A stretch of DNA of 64,000 nt from Malaya genurostris (GCF_030247185.1 NC_080570.1:163158882-163222881), one strand, 5' to 3'; positions 1 through 12,626 are shown, numbered from the stretch's first letter. Made by a program: numbers and translations. The notes: generated by a model not told the origin, from the letters alone.

Positions 1-227
1 CAGACAAAAATCTTAGCTTTTTCAAGCAAATAAGTCTATTCATGAACTTGAATGTGCGAGATATTGTTTCCGAACAATTTATTATATTCAAAAAAAATTA
101 AGGAGACTAGCATTCAACGGTTTGTGACGTAATTGGTGCCAATATTATGGCTTTGCGAGGTTGGAATGAACAATTTTCTGTAGTTTTGTTAAATCGAAGC
201 GAATGAACCAGATCTCACCTTAACCAA

Positions 228-1399
228 TAAAGACTGTCCCAGACTGTTGTTTACACTCTTCTCTAACCACTTGTGCAGTTGTTTATTCGTTTTCATTAGT
301 TTGTTTCGAAATACGTGGACTTTCAGCAGAACAACGTCGAAAAATTATGTACAAATGGTGCACAGAACGCGGACTGTCACTGAGAAAGATAGCAAAAATG
401 GAAGCAGTAAGTGAAAATGCAATCAGGAAGTTCGGTAACACCTTTGAGGATAAACCAAAAACGGGTCGTAAAAAAGGTCCTGCTAACCCTCAGCTGGATA
501 AACGTATACTGAAGGCGTTCGAGCAAAAGAAGCAGGTTTCAGTTCGGGTTGTTGCCAAAAAAGTGGGCACTTCGAAGTCAAATGTTCTTCGTGCTAGAGA
601 ACGTTTGAATCTTCGAACCTATAAGAAGCAGAAACAACCAAAACGTAGTCCGAAACAAGAAGCATCGATCAGGCCGAGGGTTCGAAAGCAGTACAATACG
701 ATTCTTGCTGGAAATTTGAACTGCATAATCATGGACGACGAAACCTACGTGAAACTCGATTATAAATCCTTGCCGGGACCAGTTAAACCAGTCCGAGACA
801 TCGATGGAAGTCGAAAAATTTGGTAAGAAAGCTATGGTCTGGCAAGCAATTTGTAGCTGCGGTAAGATTTCGAAACCCTTCATCACCACTGCTTCAATGA
901 ACAGCGAAATATACATCAAGGAATGTTTACAAAAACGACTGCTACCCATAATTCGAAGCCACAAGGATCCTGTTGTCTTCTGGCCAGATCTTGCTTCTTG
1001 CCACTACTCGAAATCAACTACCAAAAATGTCACTTTCGTCCCAAAAGACATGAATCCACCAAATTGCCCACAACTTCGACCAATTGAGGAATTTTGGGCA
1101 TTAACGAAGGCACATCTTAGGAAACATGTCTCGGCAGCCGAAACCATTCAACAGTTCGAAAAAGATTGGAAAAAAGTGTCAAAACTTGTCGCCAAGAAGT
1201 CTGTACGGAATTCAATGAGGAACGTTCGCAAGAAGGTGCGCCAGCTAGTCTACAATGGCTAAGTAGCAAATGTTGAGAATAATATTCTGTTGTTGTAGTC
1301 TAATATTATCAGTATATCGAATAAATTTTGAATATCTAACACTTGTGAATTATTTACAGCGAAATCAAAGTGCGTCCATACTTTCTGGGACAGTCTTTA
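228..1399 (+). mobile_element. DD37E-type Tc1/mariner element, near full length
   Basis: A DNA transposon bounded by terminal inverted repeats that begin AAGACTGTCCCAGA at 230 and end with the reverse complement at 1397. Each end is flanked by a TA dinucleotide (228-229 and 1398-1399), the target-site duplication expected for Tc1/mariner. The body of about 1168 bp holds one transposase reading frame (347-1262), now frameshifted. Short size, TIR plus TA, and transposase motifs all agree. DD37E elements are known mainly from mosquitoes, which supports the host assignment. Confidence 0.88.
347..1262 (+). pseudogene. DD37E transposase, broken by one frameshift
   Basis: Transposase of the Tc1/mariner superfamily, which would bind the TIRs and cut and paste the element. 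The first frame (347-826) holds a basic helix-turn-helix region (VRVVAKKVGTSKSNVLRARE) and the first catalytic aspartate in IIMDDETYVKLD. The second frame (from about 804 to 1262) holds VWQAICSCGKISKPF, the second aspartate in FWPDLASCHYS and the glutamate in RPIEEFW. The switch lies at about 805-826, so one small indel separates the halves. Between the second D and the first E of RPIEEFW I count 32 residues rather than the 37 expected, so about five residues seem to have been lost in the HYSKSTTKNVTF stretch. The copy is therefore unlikely to be active. Confidence 0.85.
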
Positions 1400-4183
1400 A
1401 TGCATATTTTTCAAAATCACAAATTGGAAATTGTTGCTGCAGGTTGAAACAACGGTATAGATAATTTGGATAAAAACCTAATTGTGATGGATGTATATTT
1501 TTTTCAGTTCCCAAAAAGTGTCCGGCTTAGCCCCGGTCTCCCCTATGCGATTTCCTCCAAGTGCAACTTACTTGAAGCAGAATGGATCGAGTTTAAAAAT
1601 GCTAGCACTGATAAAGGAAAGGTTTCAAAAACAAAGTAGTCTGACACTAAGTAGGTCGGCAGCACCGCCAACTGCTGTCAAAACAGTACAGTGGTACACT
1701 TCAAATAAACAGTGTGTCCAGATATTGAATGACACAAGTTTTAATCCGACAAATCAGTTTTCGGTGAAAAGACATTTTCGGAAACATCAACCACTCAGCG
1801 ATGACGGACCGTGGTGAAATGGATGTCGGCGGAGCGGTTTGCGGCCCACTCTCCAAGTAGATTCTAAACAAAAACATGAATTGGAAACGAATGAACTAGC
1901 AATCGGTACGAATTCCCAACTGAAGTGATAAGATTTGAATTTTACCCAAACCTCCATCGAACGAGGGGCGAGATGGATTTTGCTCGTATTTCATGTACGG
2001 CTAAGTCCGAACCTACAGAATACAGAAGCACTTCTCGTTGCCGGTTTTCTTGCACCAACCGAGCAGTGAAGTCTGTGGAGGCCTACGCTTGCCATATTAC
2101 AATGCCAAGATCTGCCGGCCGTCGCTGTTGCTGCTGCTGCTGCTGCCTACCACTTCGGTAACCCGCCCCGAATTGTCTCATCGTTTCGCTTGTGCTTCCT
2201 GCCATCGGCATCGACTTAATTTTACGTTTTCGTTCATCGGCCGCGCTCACCGAGATGGATATTAAGACACATTAAAAAGCATTCTTCTTGGCGGCCGTGT
2301 TTTTTTTTCTATCTTTCTCTTTCGATTCCATAGTGCCAGCGCTCTTACACTTCCCCCCGTGGGCCTTCTCTTCCTACTGCATCGTCTCCGCCCATCACGG
2401 CAGCATCAGAGAGCCATCAAGAAGGTGCGCCCGCGGCGCGGCTGTCGGAGTGTTATTTAACCGAAAGCATATATTAGTGTATTATAATTCTCAATCGAGA
2501 AAGGGAACAGCAAAAAAAAGGCAGCTTCAGCAGGAAAGATAATAAAACCAGTCGGGATCGGGCGGTGTCGAGGAGGAGAAAAAACGGGAACAACAACCGC
2601 AGTATCGTAATAATGAAGTGGGAAGAGCGCTTTCCTTCGCTGTACCGGCTTCGTCGGTACCCGGGCACCCCGACCGAATCCTTTTGACAGATGGATGTCG
2701 GTCTTTCCGACAGAACGGTGAAAAATCTGTTCAATTTTACTAATTTGTGAAAAGAGAGAACATTCATCGGTACACACACAACGGATAGCAATACCTTTTC
2801 TCCTGGCCGTCTCAATTGTAGTGCCTGGGCTCCGGCAACGTTCTTGGACCGGAATGGAAGATAAAATACAAAAAAAACACGTCTGCTGGTCCCGGAGGGA
2901 ACAAAGGCTGATTTTTATTTTTCGAAAATTATCAACGGTTCAAGCTTATTTAGCCCTCCTGTTTGTGTTCTGCGCTTGCACGACGACGGAAAAGGGCAAT
3001 GCAATGGTCCGATCCGGATGGGTGGTGGTGCTGGTGGTGGTGGTGGCCAGAAATGAATAGTCGATTCGATATGCTTGAAGAGTCGATTTGCTTGGGAAAT
3101 CGAGATTCCGAACATCACGGAAAGACAGACCGGAGATTTCTCTCAACCGGGTAGAAGGACACTATGAAGCAATCAGCTATCTCGTAGCCAGTAGCAAGTC
3201 TCACCTATGCCGGCACCTCAAAAACGAGAAAACAAAAACCACCACATACCTCTTAGCACCGGAGTTCTAATCTCGGTCGGCATCTCGACTTCGCCAGAAG
3301 AGTAGTACGTACGTTCGGCGGAAATCAATTAAAAATTAGTCACTAATGAAAATGAATTGGAATTTAAATCCCTACCCGATAACGATTTAATGGCAATAAA
3401 TTTAAACGGCCAAGCGACTGCAAGATGACTCGAAAGATCAATACCGCGAGAGGTAGAATCATGGCGGATACCGGCGGCCAGTGACGACGGACGAGTCAAG
3501 TGTTTTAATTCAAATATTCGAAACCGAGGGTGAAGAGGAGAAAACGAAAGAGGGCAGAAAGATAAGCCCAGAGTCTCGAATTAATTCAAACTCGTTTCTC
3601 TCGGCTCGCTCGAGTCGCGCTCCTTTTTGGAAGAGCCAAAGCGCAAGATAAGACACCGAAACTGATGGGATTGAAATAATCAATTCCTGGTTGCCTGATT
3701 CGTTCGTTCGTTCGTTCGTTCGGCTTGGCATGCTGGCCAAACGCTGGGGTACGCTTAGTCGGCCAGGGAGCCAATTCGGCTCAGGATCCATCCTAAGTGG
3801 CTCGTTATGTTTAGGATAAGCGGATTTAATTGCTTTAAAAGGTTCTTTCCTTTCATTCCAATGCTCAGAACAGATAAGATGCTAATTACGAAATTAGTTT
3901 TTTTTCTGTTGGTCCAAGTGCCCTTAAAAGCATCCGCGAGATAAGCATGTGGCGGTGGTCAAATTTGACGGCAGACCGCACACACAGTCGAATTTTTTGC
4001 TGTGCCACAGAACAGGACTACGAGAACTAATTAGTCATCCTGCAATGTATAGATGTAAAGTGTGCGATCTATAGAGCGGGGTACTGTCAACGAAAATTCC
4101 TTGCTCCGGAAAGGCCTGTCATCATGGCATGGAACCTTCAAAAGGTACCGAATAACTGTATAAGCCTACTGTGATGATGAATC
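1400..4183. other. Non-coding stretch, GC-richer, no gene recognised
   Basis: No reading frame here resembles a known protein. Composition is richer in GC than the transposon-filled parts and looks single-copy within the window, so it may be intronic or regulatory host DNA. Simple repeats: a CTG tract near 2125-2147, a GT-rich run near 3020-3045 and a GTTC run near 3699-3722. The leucine-rich and cysteine-rich small frames here are products of those triplet runs. Confidence 0.5.
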
Positions 4184-4185
4184 TA

Positions 4186-4440
4186 ATGTCGTTTTCGCTT
4201 GATGCCAAACCTAACCCAGTTTCCACTCTAACTGCTGTCAAACCGTTTGTTTGAAGCTAGTTTCGAACCTAGTTTTAACGTTGTTGAACTGAAAATCGAG
4301 TCAGTTTCGAACCTGGTTGTTATATCAGGTTTGCTCAAACCCCCGTTGCTAAGTGCTAAATCAACACAGTTTCGTGAAAAGTGTTTGTTTGATGAAACTA
4401 CCCTGGGTCAGTGTCAGTGTTCTCAAGCGAAAACGACATA
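4186..4440 (+). mobile_element. MITE with ATGTCGTTTTCGCTTGA ends, copy 1
   Basis: A non-autonomous element of about 255 bp whose left end ATGTCGTTTTCGCTTGA is matched by its reverse complement at the right end (about 4423-4439). A second copy lies inverted at about 45795-46050, with shared internal sequence that includes several GTTTCGAACC-like motifs. It encodes nothing. The TSD is unclear: TA precedes the left end, AA follows the right. Confidence 0.75.
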
Positions 4441-5570
4441 AGGGATAAGAGAACGTCGCAGAAAAAAAAACACACACACACACACACAGAATCCGACCGT
4501 AACAAAAGCGGACTGTAAAAGAAGAGGGAATACGATGATCATACGTCATACATACATCATCATTGTACCGCGCAGAACCGACAGTCCAAGGGAAAAGGGA
4601 CCTTTCAACAGAAGCCAGCATGGCCGGACGCTTTTATGTTACGGACATGCAATAAAAAGTCGGAGCTGTTGTTGCTGCTGCTTCTGCTGTTGCGCTATTT
4701 GCTGGATGCCGAATGGACAGATCCGGACAAAAAGTGCACACGTTTTTTGTTGTTGTTGTTGTCCCTGTTGATCCACATTCCGAACTGCAACCTTTCGGAC
4801 TCGCAAAACGAAGCTCACGTGGCATTGCTTGTAGTTTGCATCGAAATATCATAAAATATTCTTCTCAGGCTTTTTTTTCTATTGAAGAAATTATTTGTGG
4901 GTACACGGACAAAATTCAGATTCTATAAATGAGTGGAAATATGTGCATTCGCTTCGAGTTTTCGCGTAGCTTTAAAAGCAGTTTTGAACACTGTTTTCTT
5001 TACGTTTCGTCTTAGACTCGTCAGTGCAGAGCAGTTCAAATTGAACTGCTTAGTGCAATCCCAAACAGTTCAACTTGAACCGCTGAGCAGACGTAAAATT
5101 AATGATATTTGCAAAACACTTTTTAATTGGCACCGAAGTGCCATGTCTGCTGACGTACCGAACGAAAACGTTATTTTCGGCTAATACTGGCTGCTACTAA
5201 TAGCTAGTTTTGAACAAATTTCGAACTATTTTTTCCTCAAAAATGCTTCTTAAAGTCGTAGCAAAGATATAGTATCCGAATCTATCACAATTCATTTATA
5301 GAAACTCGAATAATCGTCAAAATAACTAATGGTGACTCTAGTAATGCGATGATTATTGGTCTAATAACCCTAGAACCTACAAAACGAAACTGTCCCACTA
5401 TTTCCGGTGCTTCTGGAATCGAAAACCAGAATATTCGGACTCACCTAATTTGGTCTTTTACTGACAATGACTACCGATTCAAATATATATGACCCCAACT
5501 TAGACTTTTTTTTAATGTTTTCCACTTCGCCTATTTGAGCGAGGGTTTAAAAAATTTATCTCTATTCACC
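4441..5570. other. Non-coding stretch with simple repeats
   Basis: No gene recognised. Contains a CA dinucleotide run at about 4470-4489 and TTG/CTG-rich triplet runs at about 4660-4690 and 4745-4765. These give rise to poly-leucine and poly-cysteine frames that are not genes. Confidence 0.5.
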
Positions 5571-5579
5571 CTGTAATCT

Positions 5580-5990
5580 CGGAACCGGCAGCTCCGCAGC
5601 TGCATATCCCTTGCCAAATCATCAGTTTTTTAGCAATTTTGTCCAAAAAAGCAAGCTTACAACTTCGCAGGAACATCGCCTCGTGCCGTCGTCATGTAGA
5701 GTTTCGTCCGAAATTCATTTTGATGTAGGTTTCATCATCGATGAGCAGGCATCTCTGATATTTAGTCAAAATCTGCTGGTACAATTTCCGAGCTCGAGTT
5801 TTGGTTTACAAAACTTTGCTTCAACATTCTGTTTGGTTGCTTGCTGATTCGATAGGAACGATATCCTGCTCGTAAACGAATTCTTCGAAGCGGTACTGCG
5901 GGCAGCAGCGTATTTAAAACTATAAAAGTGGGTTGCAGAATTTTTTCTCTCCTCTCGACTTCCATCTGGAATAACTTTTGAAGCACTGCA
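5580..5990 (-). pseudogene. Degraded DD37E transposase relic
   Basis: Read on the minus strand this stretch carries recognisable pieces of a DD37E transposase. They are a residue run like QRCLLIDDETYIKMNFGRN (about 5695-5770), which holds the first catalytic aspartate, followed by KKLMIWQGICSCG (about 5595-5635). Upstream the frame is broken and only a basic remnant survives. TIRs were not found and several stops and frameshifts intervene, so this is an old dead copy, related to but more decayed than the element at 228-1399. Confidence 0.72.
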
Positions 5991-8520
5991 CGAAACACCG
6001 TGAAATTTATACCATATTCATTATGTCATTTGTTACTTTGAAGTCAATGCTAGCTCGTACATTGTATCAAAACTGAACTACTAGTTTTGTTTAATTGAAT
6101 TTCCTGTGTTTTCTTTACATAGAGATGAATTTTTATGTTTTGACAAAATTTCCAAAACATTCATTAAAGGACGAATACATCAACGCTCAAACTCAATGGT
6201 AACCGTTTTTCATCGTGAAAGCATCGGTACCGACGCATTTTGTTAATTTTATCTTTCCAATACTGCTCAAATGTTTAGGTAACCGTCCAATTTCTCTGTC
6301 ACAATTTGTAGCAATCTTAAAATGAAATGTTTGCGGAATTTGAATTTTCTCGAACTTTGTAATCGAGTGGCCACGAATCAAGTAATAAAAGGCACCAGTA
6401 CACAAAAAAAACAACTCGTTCTGACATCTCCTGAATCGTGCTTTTTGAAACTTTCTAAATAACTAACGCCAAGAAAGAACAAACATAAAGTTAAGGAAAA
6501 TTATCTTAGAAGCATCGAGTCCATCCGAAGTTCGATGTATAATTTAGGAATCTATACATCTACTGAAACGCCGGGTGTTTAAGGCACAGAACTATTTTTT
6601 TTTACCAGAAGAATTGGCAACACTGCGTATCTCTTCGAACAATTTGGCTCTCGGTTCGATGCGAGTATAATTTCAATCACCGATTGCTGCGACGAAATCT
6701 TTTCGATGCAGTTACCCGTGACACTCTGGTTTTGACAGTTACTCTCAACAGAAAAACTCGAGTGACTTGACGCAGATTTGAAATTCGCTGTAATTGTTGG
6801 AAATCGACACTTTCAATCTGCTTCGATTGTTTCAAACTTAGGCGCTAATTAGCGGCGGCGGAGCGAGTTCGGATGATGCAGGTCAGCTAACAACAGGAGA
6901 CGGCCACAACAACAACAACAACAAAAAAGCCGCCCGTCGAGACGAAACGAAATAAAATGAAGTGGGCAGATGTGAAAGGAGAAGCAAAGAGATTATATTG
7001 CTTTGATTGCTTCCCCGCTTCTTGGTGCCCGCCATCCGGACCCATCGTCATTGAGATTGAAATGCCCGGTGATCTTCGCGGTACAGCAACACGGATCGCT
7101 ACCGACGAGACGATGTCTCCCGGTTATAGGTGAACCCTTTTTGCACCGAAGGGGTAATAAAATCATTAGCGGCGATGTGCAAGTTGCTTTTGCGACCGAA
7201 CCATTCGGGTGTCCGTTTCGACTAGCGTGGACGAGCTCGGAGCACTTTTATTGCATTGTGAAATTACGGCTCTAATTTTATGACTTCCATTAGAGAGCAA
7301 CCCGCCGGGATTTTGTTTTCGATACCGGAGTTGTCGCCGTTTTTTTTTCTAGCGAGGCCATGCTAAATTTCACATGTCTTTGGCGGTGATAGATGACCGT
7401 TTCTCATCAATCAAAGTCGGTACCGCTGGCTGTGAAGTTGGTTTAAATTTTTATGATTACTTTCTGTCAGTCGCTGGCGTTTCATGGAAAGGAACTTGCC
7501 CGACAGCTGGAAGAAGTGTTAATTTACAGTTTCAAATAAAACAAAAGTTTTACCGGACCTCAAACCCGTTGAAGATTTCTCATACTGGCTGCACGCTTTA
7601 TTGTCCCTGGTAAACTTCACAATTATGTCAGCATTCTGGTGTTGCTCATTGGAAATTCCGACAAGAACCAACGGTCGTCCCTTGCTGAGAATGTTTTTTG
7701 ACCTCAGTTTGATGACATTTCAGGATAAATATCAAATCAAGATCGAATAGTTGTCAGAATAAAGAAAAGTGTATGGAATCACGTTGCATCACAAGAAAAT
7801 ATTCGGTAAAATTCGTCCTATCAGGGTATGTAATCAAAGATATTATTGAACTTTTTCCATGTTCGTTTGATTCAATTTCAATACCATATCCGAATGTACG
7901 AACATTTTTTTTCGTGGGAATCAATTCCTTCGAATTTACTTAGGATGTTTTCTATGCGGCTGCTTCTTAATGGAATAGTACCTCTCAATTGACCGTAGTT
8001 CCGGTGCCATATTAGCCTTTTGCCCTCCAAAACATCTTTCGAGTAATGGCACGAAGCTAAATCCTACCAGACAAGCGTAGGTCCTCTAGGCGATTTTAGA
8101 AGTGAAAGTATATGTCTGTGAAGGAATCCCTTTATGTACAGCTGCCCGTTGATCGTCCCGTTTGTCACAATTGAAGACAAACACGAGAAAATGTCCTAAG
8201 TGCAAATGAGAGTTTCTCTTTGTTCTTTGTTTATTTTCTCTTTTGATTATTACGGTCCTATCGGTAATCCCTCTCTCTAACTTTTTATCTAGAATAACGA
8301 CTGAACCCATCGACTTTCGATTCGACTGTAGTTAAGAAATTTTTAGAAAAACGAATATGCCGTAATAATTGAAAGAGTCAGTAAGCAAATAGAAATTGTC
8401 ATTTGCGCTTGGGACCTTTTCTAATGTTCATCGAGAATTGGAGTGATACGCTTTCCACATGAGCAAATTGCTTGCCAAATCATGTTTATTTTGTAAACTA
8501 TTATCTTTTGCTGTCTAACG
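5991..8520. other. Non-coding stretch, no gene recognised
   Basis: No coding region supported. The part at about 6840-7300 is GC-richer and single-copy looking (CTAATTAGCGG at about 6844, ACAACAACA repeats near 6907-6922) and could be regulatory DNA upstream of frizzled-3, but nothing proves this. The small frame at 7003-7275 has no family resemblance. Confidence 0.4.
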
Positions 8521-8521
8521 C

Positions 8522-8834
8522 CTTCTGGGACATCCAACTTACGATGAACAGTGGAAAACAGGAGTCCCGGAAGCAGCCAGAACGACGTACTTCTCATCAT
8601 TTGTAATGAGACAATGCGATTTTGTCAAAATCTGGGTGTAAGGCTTGCGACTTAATTGCGATTCGGCGAGTGGTGAGTTCGTTTTTTCGCATCTTGCACA
8701 AAAGTTTTACTGAACTGCAGTTTTTTCGCCACATCTCTTACAGGACTGTTTGAATTCCTTCTGAAAGCTTCAGCTACACGCTTGTGATTCTTTTCGCTAT
8801 ACGTAAATCCATTTTGGTAATTTTTTGTTTTCAT
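8522..8834 (-). pseudogene. Mariner-like transposase relic
   Basis: The minus strand encodes a helix-turn-helix segment typical of Tc1/mariner transposases (VAEAFRRNSNSPVRDVAKKLQ, then FSKTFVQDAKKR; about 8690-8790). Further on, a remnant like NDEKYVVLAASG corresponds to the region of the first catalytic aspartate, with D changed. The DNA between the two motifs is shorter than in an intact gene, implying an internal deletion. No TIRs seen. Confidence 0.6.
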
Positions 8835-8931
8835 TTAAACAATACTCAACTCACCTAGAGTAAGATAATGCTTTTTGAATCTATTTGAATTTAAATATCG
8901 TAATTTAAATATCTTTAATTTAAATATCGTT

Positions 8932-9240
8932 TCTGACCAATTTCATTACATTCTTTATATTCTTTAATTCATATATTTCGGTGCTAGGTTTTGGCAAAAT
9001 TGGTTGATCTACCCTGAAGATGATGAAAAAAGCTTTCGAAACGTTGAACTGCAGCGAATAAAAATCGTTTAAAGAAAAGACAAATTGACCGTCTTTTCTT
9101 TTAACGATTTTTATTCGCTGCAGTTCAACGTTTCGAAAGCTTTTTTCATCATCTTCAGGGTAGATCAACCAATTTTGCCAAAACCTAGCACCGAAATATA
9201 TGAATTAAAGAATATAAAGAATGTAATGAAATTGGTCAGA
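8932..9240. repeat. Near-perfect 150 bp inverted repeat with 9 bp loop
   Basis: The sequence 8932-9081 is repeated as its reverse complement at 9091-9240, with a loop of nine bases (9082-9090) and only one mismatch seen, in the A/T run next to the loop. Both arms therefore encode the same short peptide (containing FNDFYSLQFNVSKAFF) on opposite strands. Just outside the left arm lies an AT-rich run with ATTTAAATATC repeats (8885-8930). A foldback/MITE origin or a head-to-head duplication are both possible. Confidence 0.9.
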
Positions 9241-12200
9241 CATTTCTTGGAATCTGTTTGTATTTGAAACGTGAAATGAATGTGCAACCCAAGAATAAAC
9301 ACTATCTATTGAATTCCTGAAGAAAAAAATTTCTGGCATCAATTGCAATGTTTTGTTATGTCAAATCTAATGCTTAGTGATTACAAAAAAAAAACATCTC
9401 ACCGTTAGAAGAACTATACACATTTTTGTAAAAATATTACACATTGAACTAATTTCACCCAAAATTTTCAACTAAAAATAACCAGTGGTTGGCAAAAAAT
9501 GTAATGAAAATGATCAACGTGAGTGCAAAATTCGAAAACCACTGTTTACCGGAATCCGAAATTGTTCAATTTTCGTCCTCAACGGCTCCATTCTATGGAT
9601 AGCGAAAACAGTTCTCTGATCGATCGATATCGTAGGTACCTCCGGTACGGCAGGTCCCTGTCGGAAGATCGGTAATGTAAACGACCTATTATTACCGGCA
9701 CGTACGAGATGTTTCACTTCAGGGGTTCCGAACAGTGATCATGTTCTTCGCACTAACCGAGGCACCTTTATCCTGCACGTCATGCTGCCATTAGTCACCA
9801 CCGCAACGTCAGGCCAGGCCTACTTGGGTTTTCGTAGTGGATCAGAGTCACGTCACGGACGGCGGGGTATGGACATGGGAGGCTGTCGGGTGCAGTAGCA
9901 GCCGTGGCCTGAACTGGTGTTTTCCGAAACGCATGTCGTGATCTGACCGTTCGGGAGAGGTTTACTTACTCCTCCTGACTAGCTAGTGAACACCTTAGGA
10001 GGATCGACCGGAGCGCCCCGAAAAGCTGCCGCCGCTGCTTCGAGTTTGATGTATGTAATCAAGCCCGTTCGTGTATAATTACGACTAATTCCTTTTGATT
10101 ATTATTATACTCTGCAGTCAGCCTGCCCGCTTGACTACGCTTGGACGGAAAGGGCCCTGAACTGAACGAACGTTTCGTTTCGTTCTTTTTTGTCTGTCTT
10201 TTCGTGGCTTCGTTAGTTACTTTCGTTTGTGGCTTCTCTCTCTCTCTCTCTCTCTCTCTCGTTCGCTTCGTTGTCCGTGCCAAATTGTAGGTTGAAGTTT
10301 TTCGGTTGGTAGAAAAAGAAACGACGTATTCACCTATTAGGGTTCCTACGCTGGAAGACTGGTGCAGCACGGACAGCCAGCGATACACCGACGGACAGAC
10401 GAAGAAACCATAAAACATAATGGCGAATTAATGGATATCATCGCCATTATTCATTATCATTGGTCATCATCATTATCGTCATCGCCCGACCGATATCGCC
10501 GAGATTGAAACGACCGTCGATCACGCGGCCGAGCCGCAACGGGGCCTTCGAATCCGCAATCGAAACGATGATGAGCGATAGACTCCATTCCGGCGGACGC
10601 TATGGGAATGTATATCAAAGGAAAACAACAATAATCATAGGCGGTTTGTCTGTCAGACATCGATACGAGCGCGAGCTGGGGGCCTACTGCGATGCGAGTG
10701 GCGATTATTGACAGCCGTTCGGCTAGGGTTAATTCTACGGCAGAAGCAACCGGACCGGAGCTCTTAGTTGTTTTTTTTCGGATGCGCCACGGTATGCTGG
10801 ATTCAGTGGAGACGGTTTCTCTGGGCTATCGAAAATTGTCATTCGCGTTAGGAACTGTCACTCAGTTCGAAAGCTGCGAAAAAGTGGAGCAATTTTATCA
10901 TGGTATACTGAGATCATCGGTGAACGATGTAACCGTCATGATATTTTCTTATCGTTTTTTGTTGTTGTTTTTCTTCTCGATGAACTGAAAGCAGAATCCT
11001 CGATAGAGAAAACCCATCGGAGTTTGGGTGATTTAGGCGTGCCGCACAAATTGCCGAGCTAATGATGGCTAAGAATTTGACGGACCTTTTCTTGTAGTTT
11101 TATTTCGTCTGCCGGACTGTTCCGTAATTCCGTCATCTTCGACTTTGAGCAGGTCCGCGAGGTGGCATTCCTGGAATTTCTGTTTTCTTTGTCAGGTTAG
11201 GGCGGGGACCGGCTAAGTATAAAAAGTTCATGAGAAAATTCACCGAAAAATAATTACCGATCGCATTCGTTGCCAAGGGGAACCGAGTCATCCAGTGAAA
11301 GAAACAAAAGATATTTCTGATTGTGGGTAAATTGAGGCGAAGCACTACGGAGACGACTACGTCGTTGTCTCCGAGGAATAATTGCCTGGACGACGAATGG
11401 AGCAGAAATCGAGGAAATGTGTTATTAACGGAACGTCGCTTCTGCGATCCGCGTGGGGAAAAATGGGACGAAAATTGGTCATGACTGAGTTCACACCTGC
11501 TTGCTTCCATCGATCGCGAGAACAATTAGTGACTGACTGACTGACTGAGCTCCGGTTTTCTTCGAACGGTTTCATTACGGCCTCGGGAAGGTGACATTAT
11601 TTCACGCGTCCGCTACAACCGGTGCATTGAGTTGACGAGGTCAACCGGTTCGGGACACGCACACTCCGGTGGGATTAGGGTTTAGCACTGTTTCCAGTAA
11701 TGATACTCAGGAAGATAAGAATCGAACAGACGCTGACTAAACCATAATATTTGCAGCGGAACGGCTCGGTTCGCTGGAATGGTTCATTATAATAATGTTA
11801 TTATTATTATATGATACGGACAGCCGGCCTGCATGCACATCGGCCCAGGTCCACTGCTCTCTGTGCATAGCAATGTGCTGTGAGTGAGTGAGTAGAGAGC
11901 GATGGAGGCAAAAGTTAAAGTGTTATGGCCCCATCAAGCTGCGGTCGCCGGTCCGGGTGGCGGTTCCTTTCATCTTTGTTCAGATCTTTTCCGCTCTGGC
12001 TACTTTTTCTTCTTGCAGCTTCGGTCGACCAGGCAGTGCTTCGCCACTCGTCGTCTCACCTTTATGCCTTCCGGGAGCACTTACCGAACCGTTTCTTTTA
12101 TGGTTTCTCTGACACTTTAGAAGCAGAAGGAACGCACGCTTCCACCATCCGATACGAAATACACTACACACCACAGAACAGAACAGAACAGAAAGACAGA

Positions 12201-12386
12201 AACAAAAGGGACGGAATGATTTATGCCTGATCGCCGCTGATGTAATGGTTGATTTGAAATCGAATCTCAAGAGAAAATTTGGATATCGTCAACCAAGACG
12301 TCGTCATACGATGCATGCAACAGCTGTACCTTCCCGAGGGAACAATTTTCTAATCAAAGACCGCTTGTTTTCTATCTTTCCCCTAG
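9241..12386. other. Non-coding stretch upstream of the frizzled-3 CRD exon
   Basis: No coding exon identified. The part from about 9700 to 12300 is GC-richer and single-copy looking, with a TC run at 10232-10261 and a GACT repeat near 11530-11547. I searched it by eye for the signal peptide and the first half of a Frizzled cysteine-rich domain and did not find them. The upstream frizzled-3 exon(s) are either missed here or lie outside the window. The last bases before 12387 are a good acceptor (TTTTCTATCTTTCCCCTAG). Confidence 0.45.
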
Positions 12387-12626
12387 ATCACATCCCTACG
12401 GCCGGTACTCGATTCGGGCTGCTCGAAGCAGGCCCTGTTCCTGTTCTGCTCGTCGCTATTTCCGCTGTGCTCGGCCAATGCACCCCGGCCGGTCCAACCG
12501 TGCCGGTCACTGTGCGAACAGGTTCGCAAGGACTGCTTCAGCGATGCCGTGTTCAGCAAATTGTGGCCCGCCTATCTGGACTGTCGGACACTACCCCAGC
12601 CCGAGAATCACGGATTGTGCATGCAG
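12387..12626 (+). CDS. fz3: frizzled-3-like, exon for the second half of the Wnt-binding CRD
   Basis: An 80-codon exon (phase 0 at both ends) encoding the C-terminal half of a Frizzled cysteine-rich domain, the extracellular Wnt-binding module. Visible cysteine pattern: GCSKQALFLFCSSLFPLCS, then PCRSLCEQVRKDCF, then LDCRTLPQPENHGLCMQ. This matches the order of the last Frizzled CRD cysteines and is closest, as I remember it, to insect Frizzled-3. Acceptor CCCCTAG ends at 12386; donor GTGAGA starts at 12627. Splicing to 19215 keeps phase 0 and continues CMQ into VPPEASGS without a stop. An overlapping open frame starting at 12245 is longer but has no Frizzled pattern and is a shadow. The N-terminal exon(s) were not located, so this gene model is partial. 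Confidence 0.85.

Noticed and set aside
2038..2265. Frame with a poly-leucine stretch that looks like a signal peptide (possible frizzled-3 first exon)
   Set aside because: The leucines come from a CTG run and no CRD cysteine pattern follows.
10059..10418. 119-residue minus-strand frame rich in RERE repeats
   Set aside because: The repeats come from a TC dinucleotide tract.
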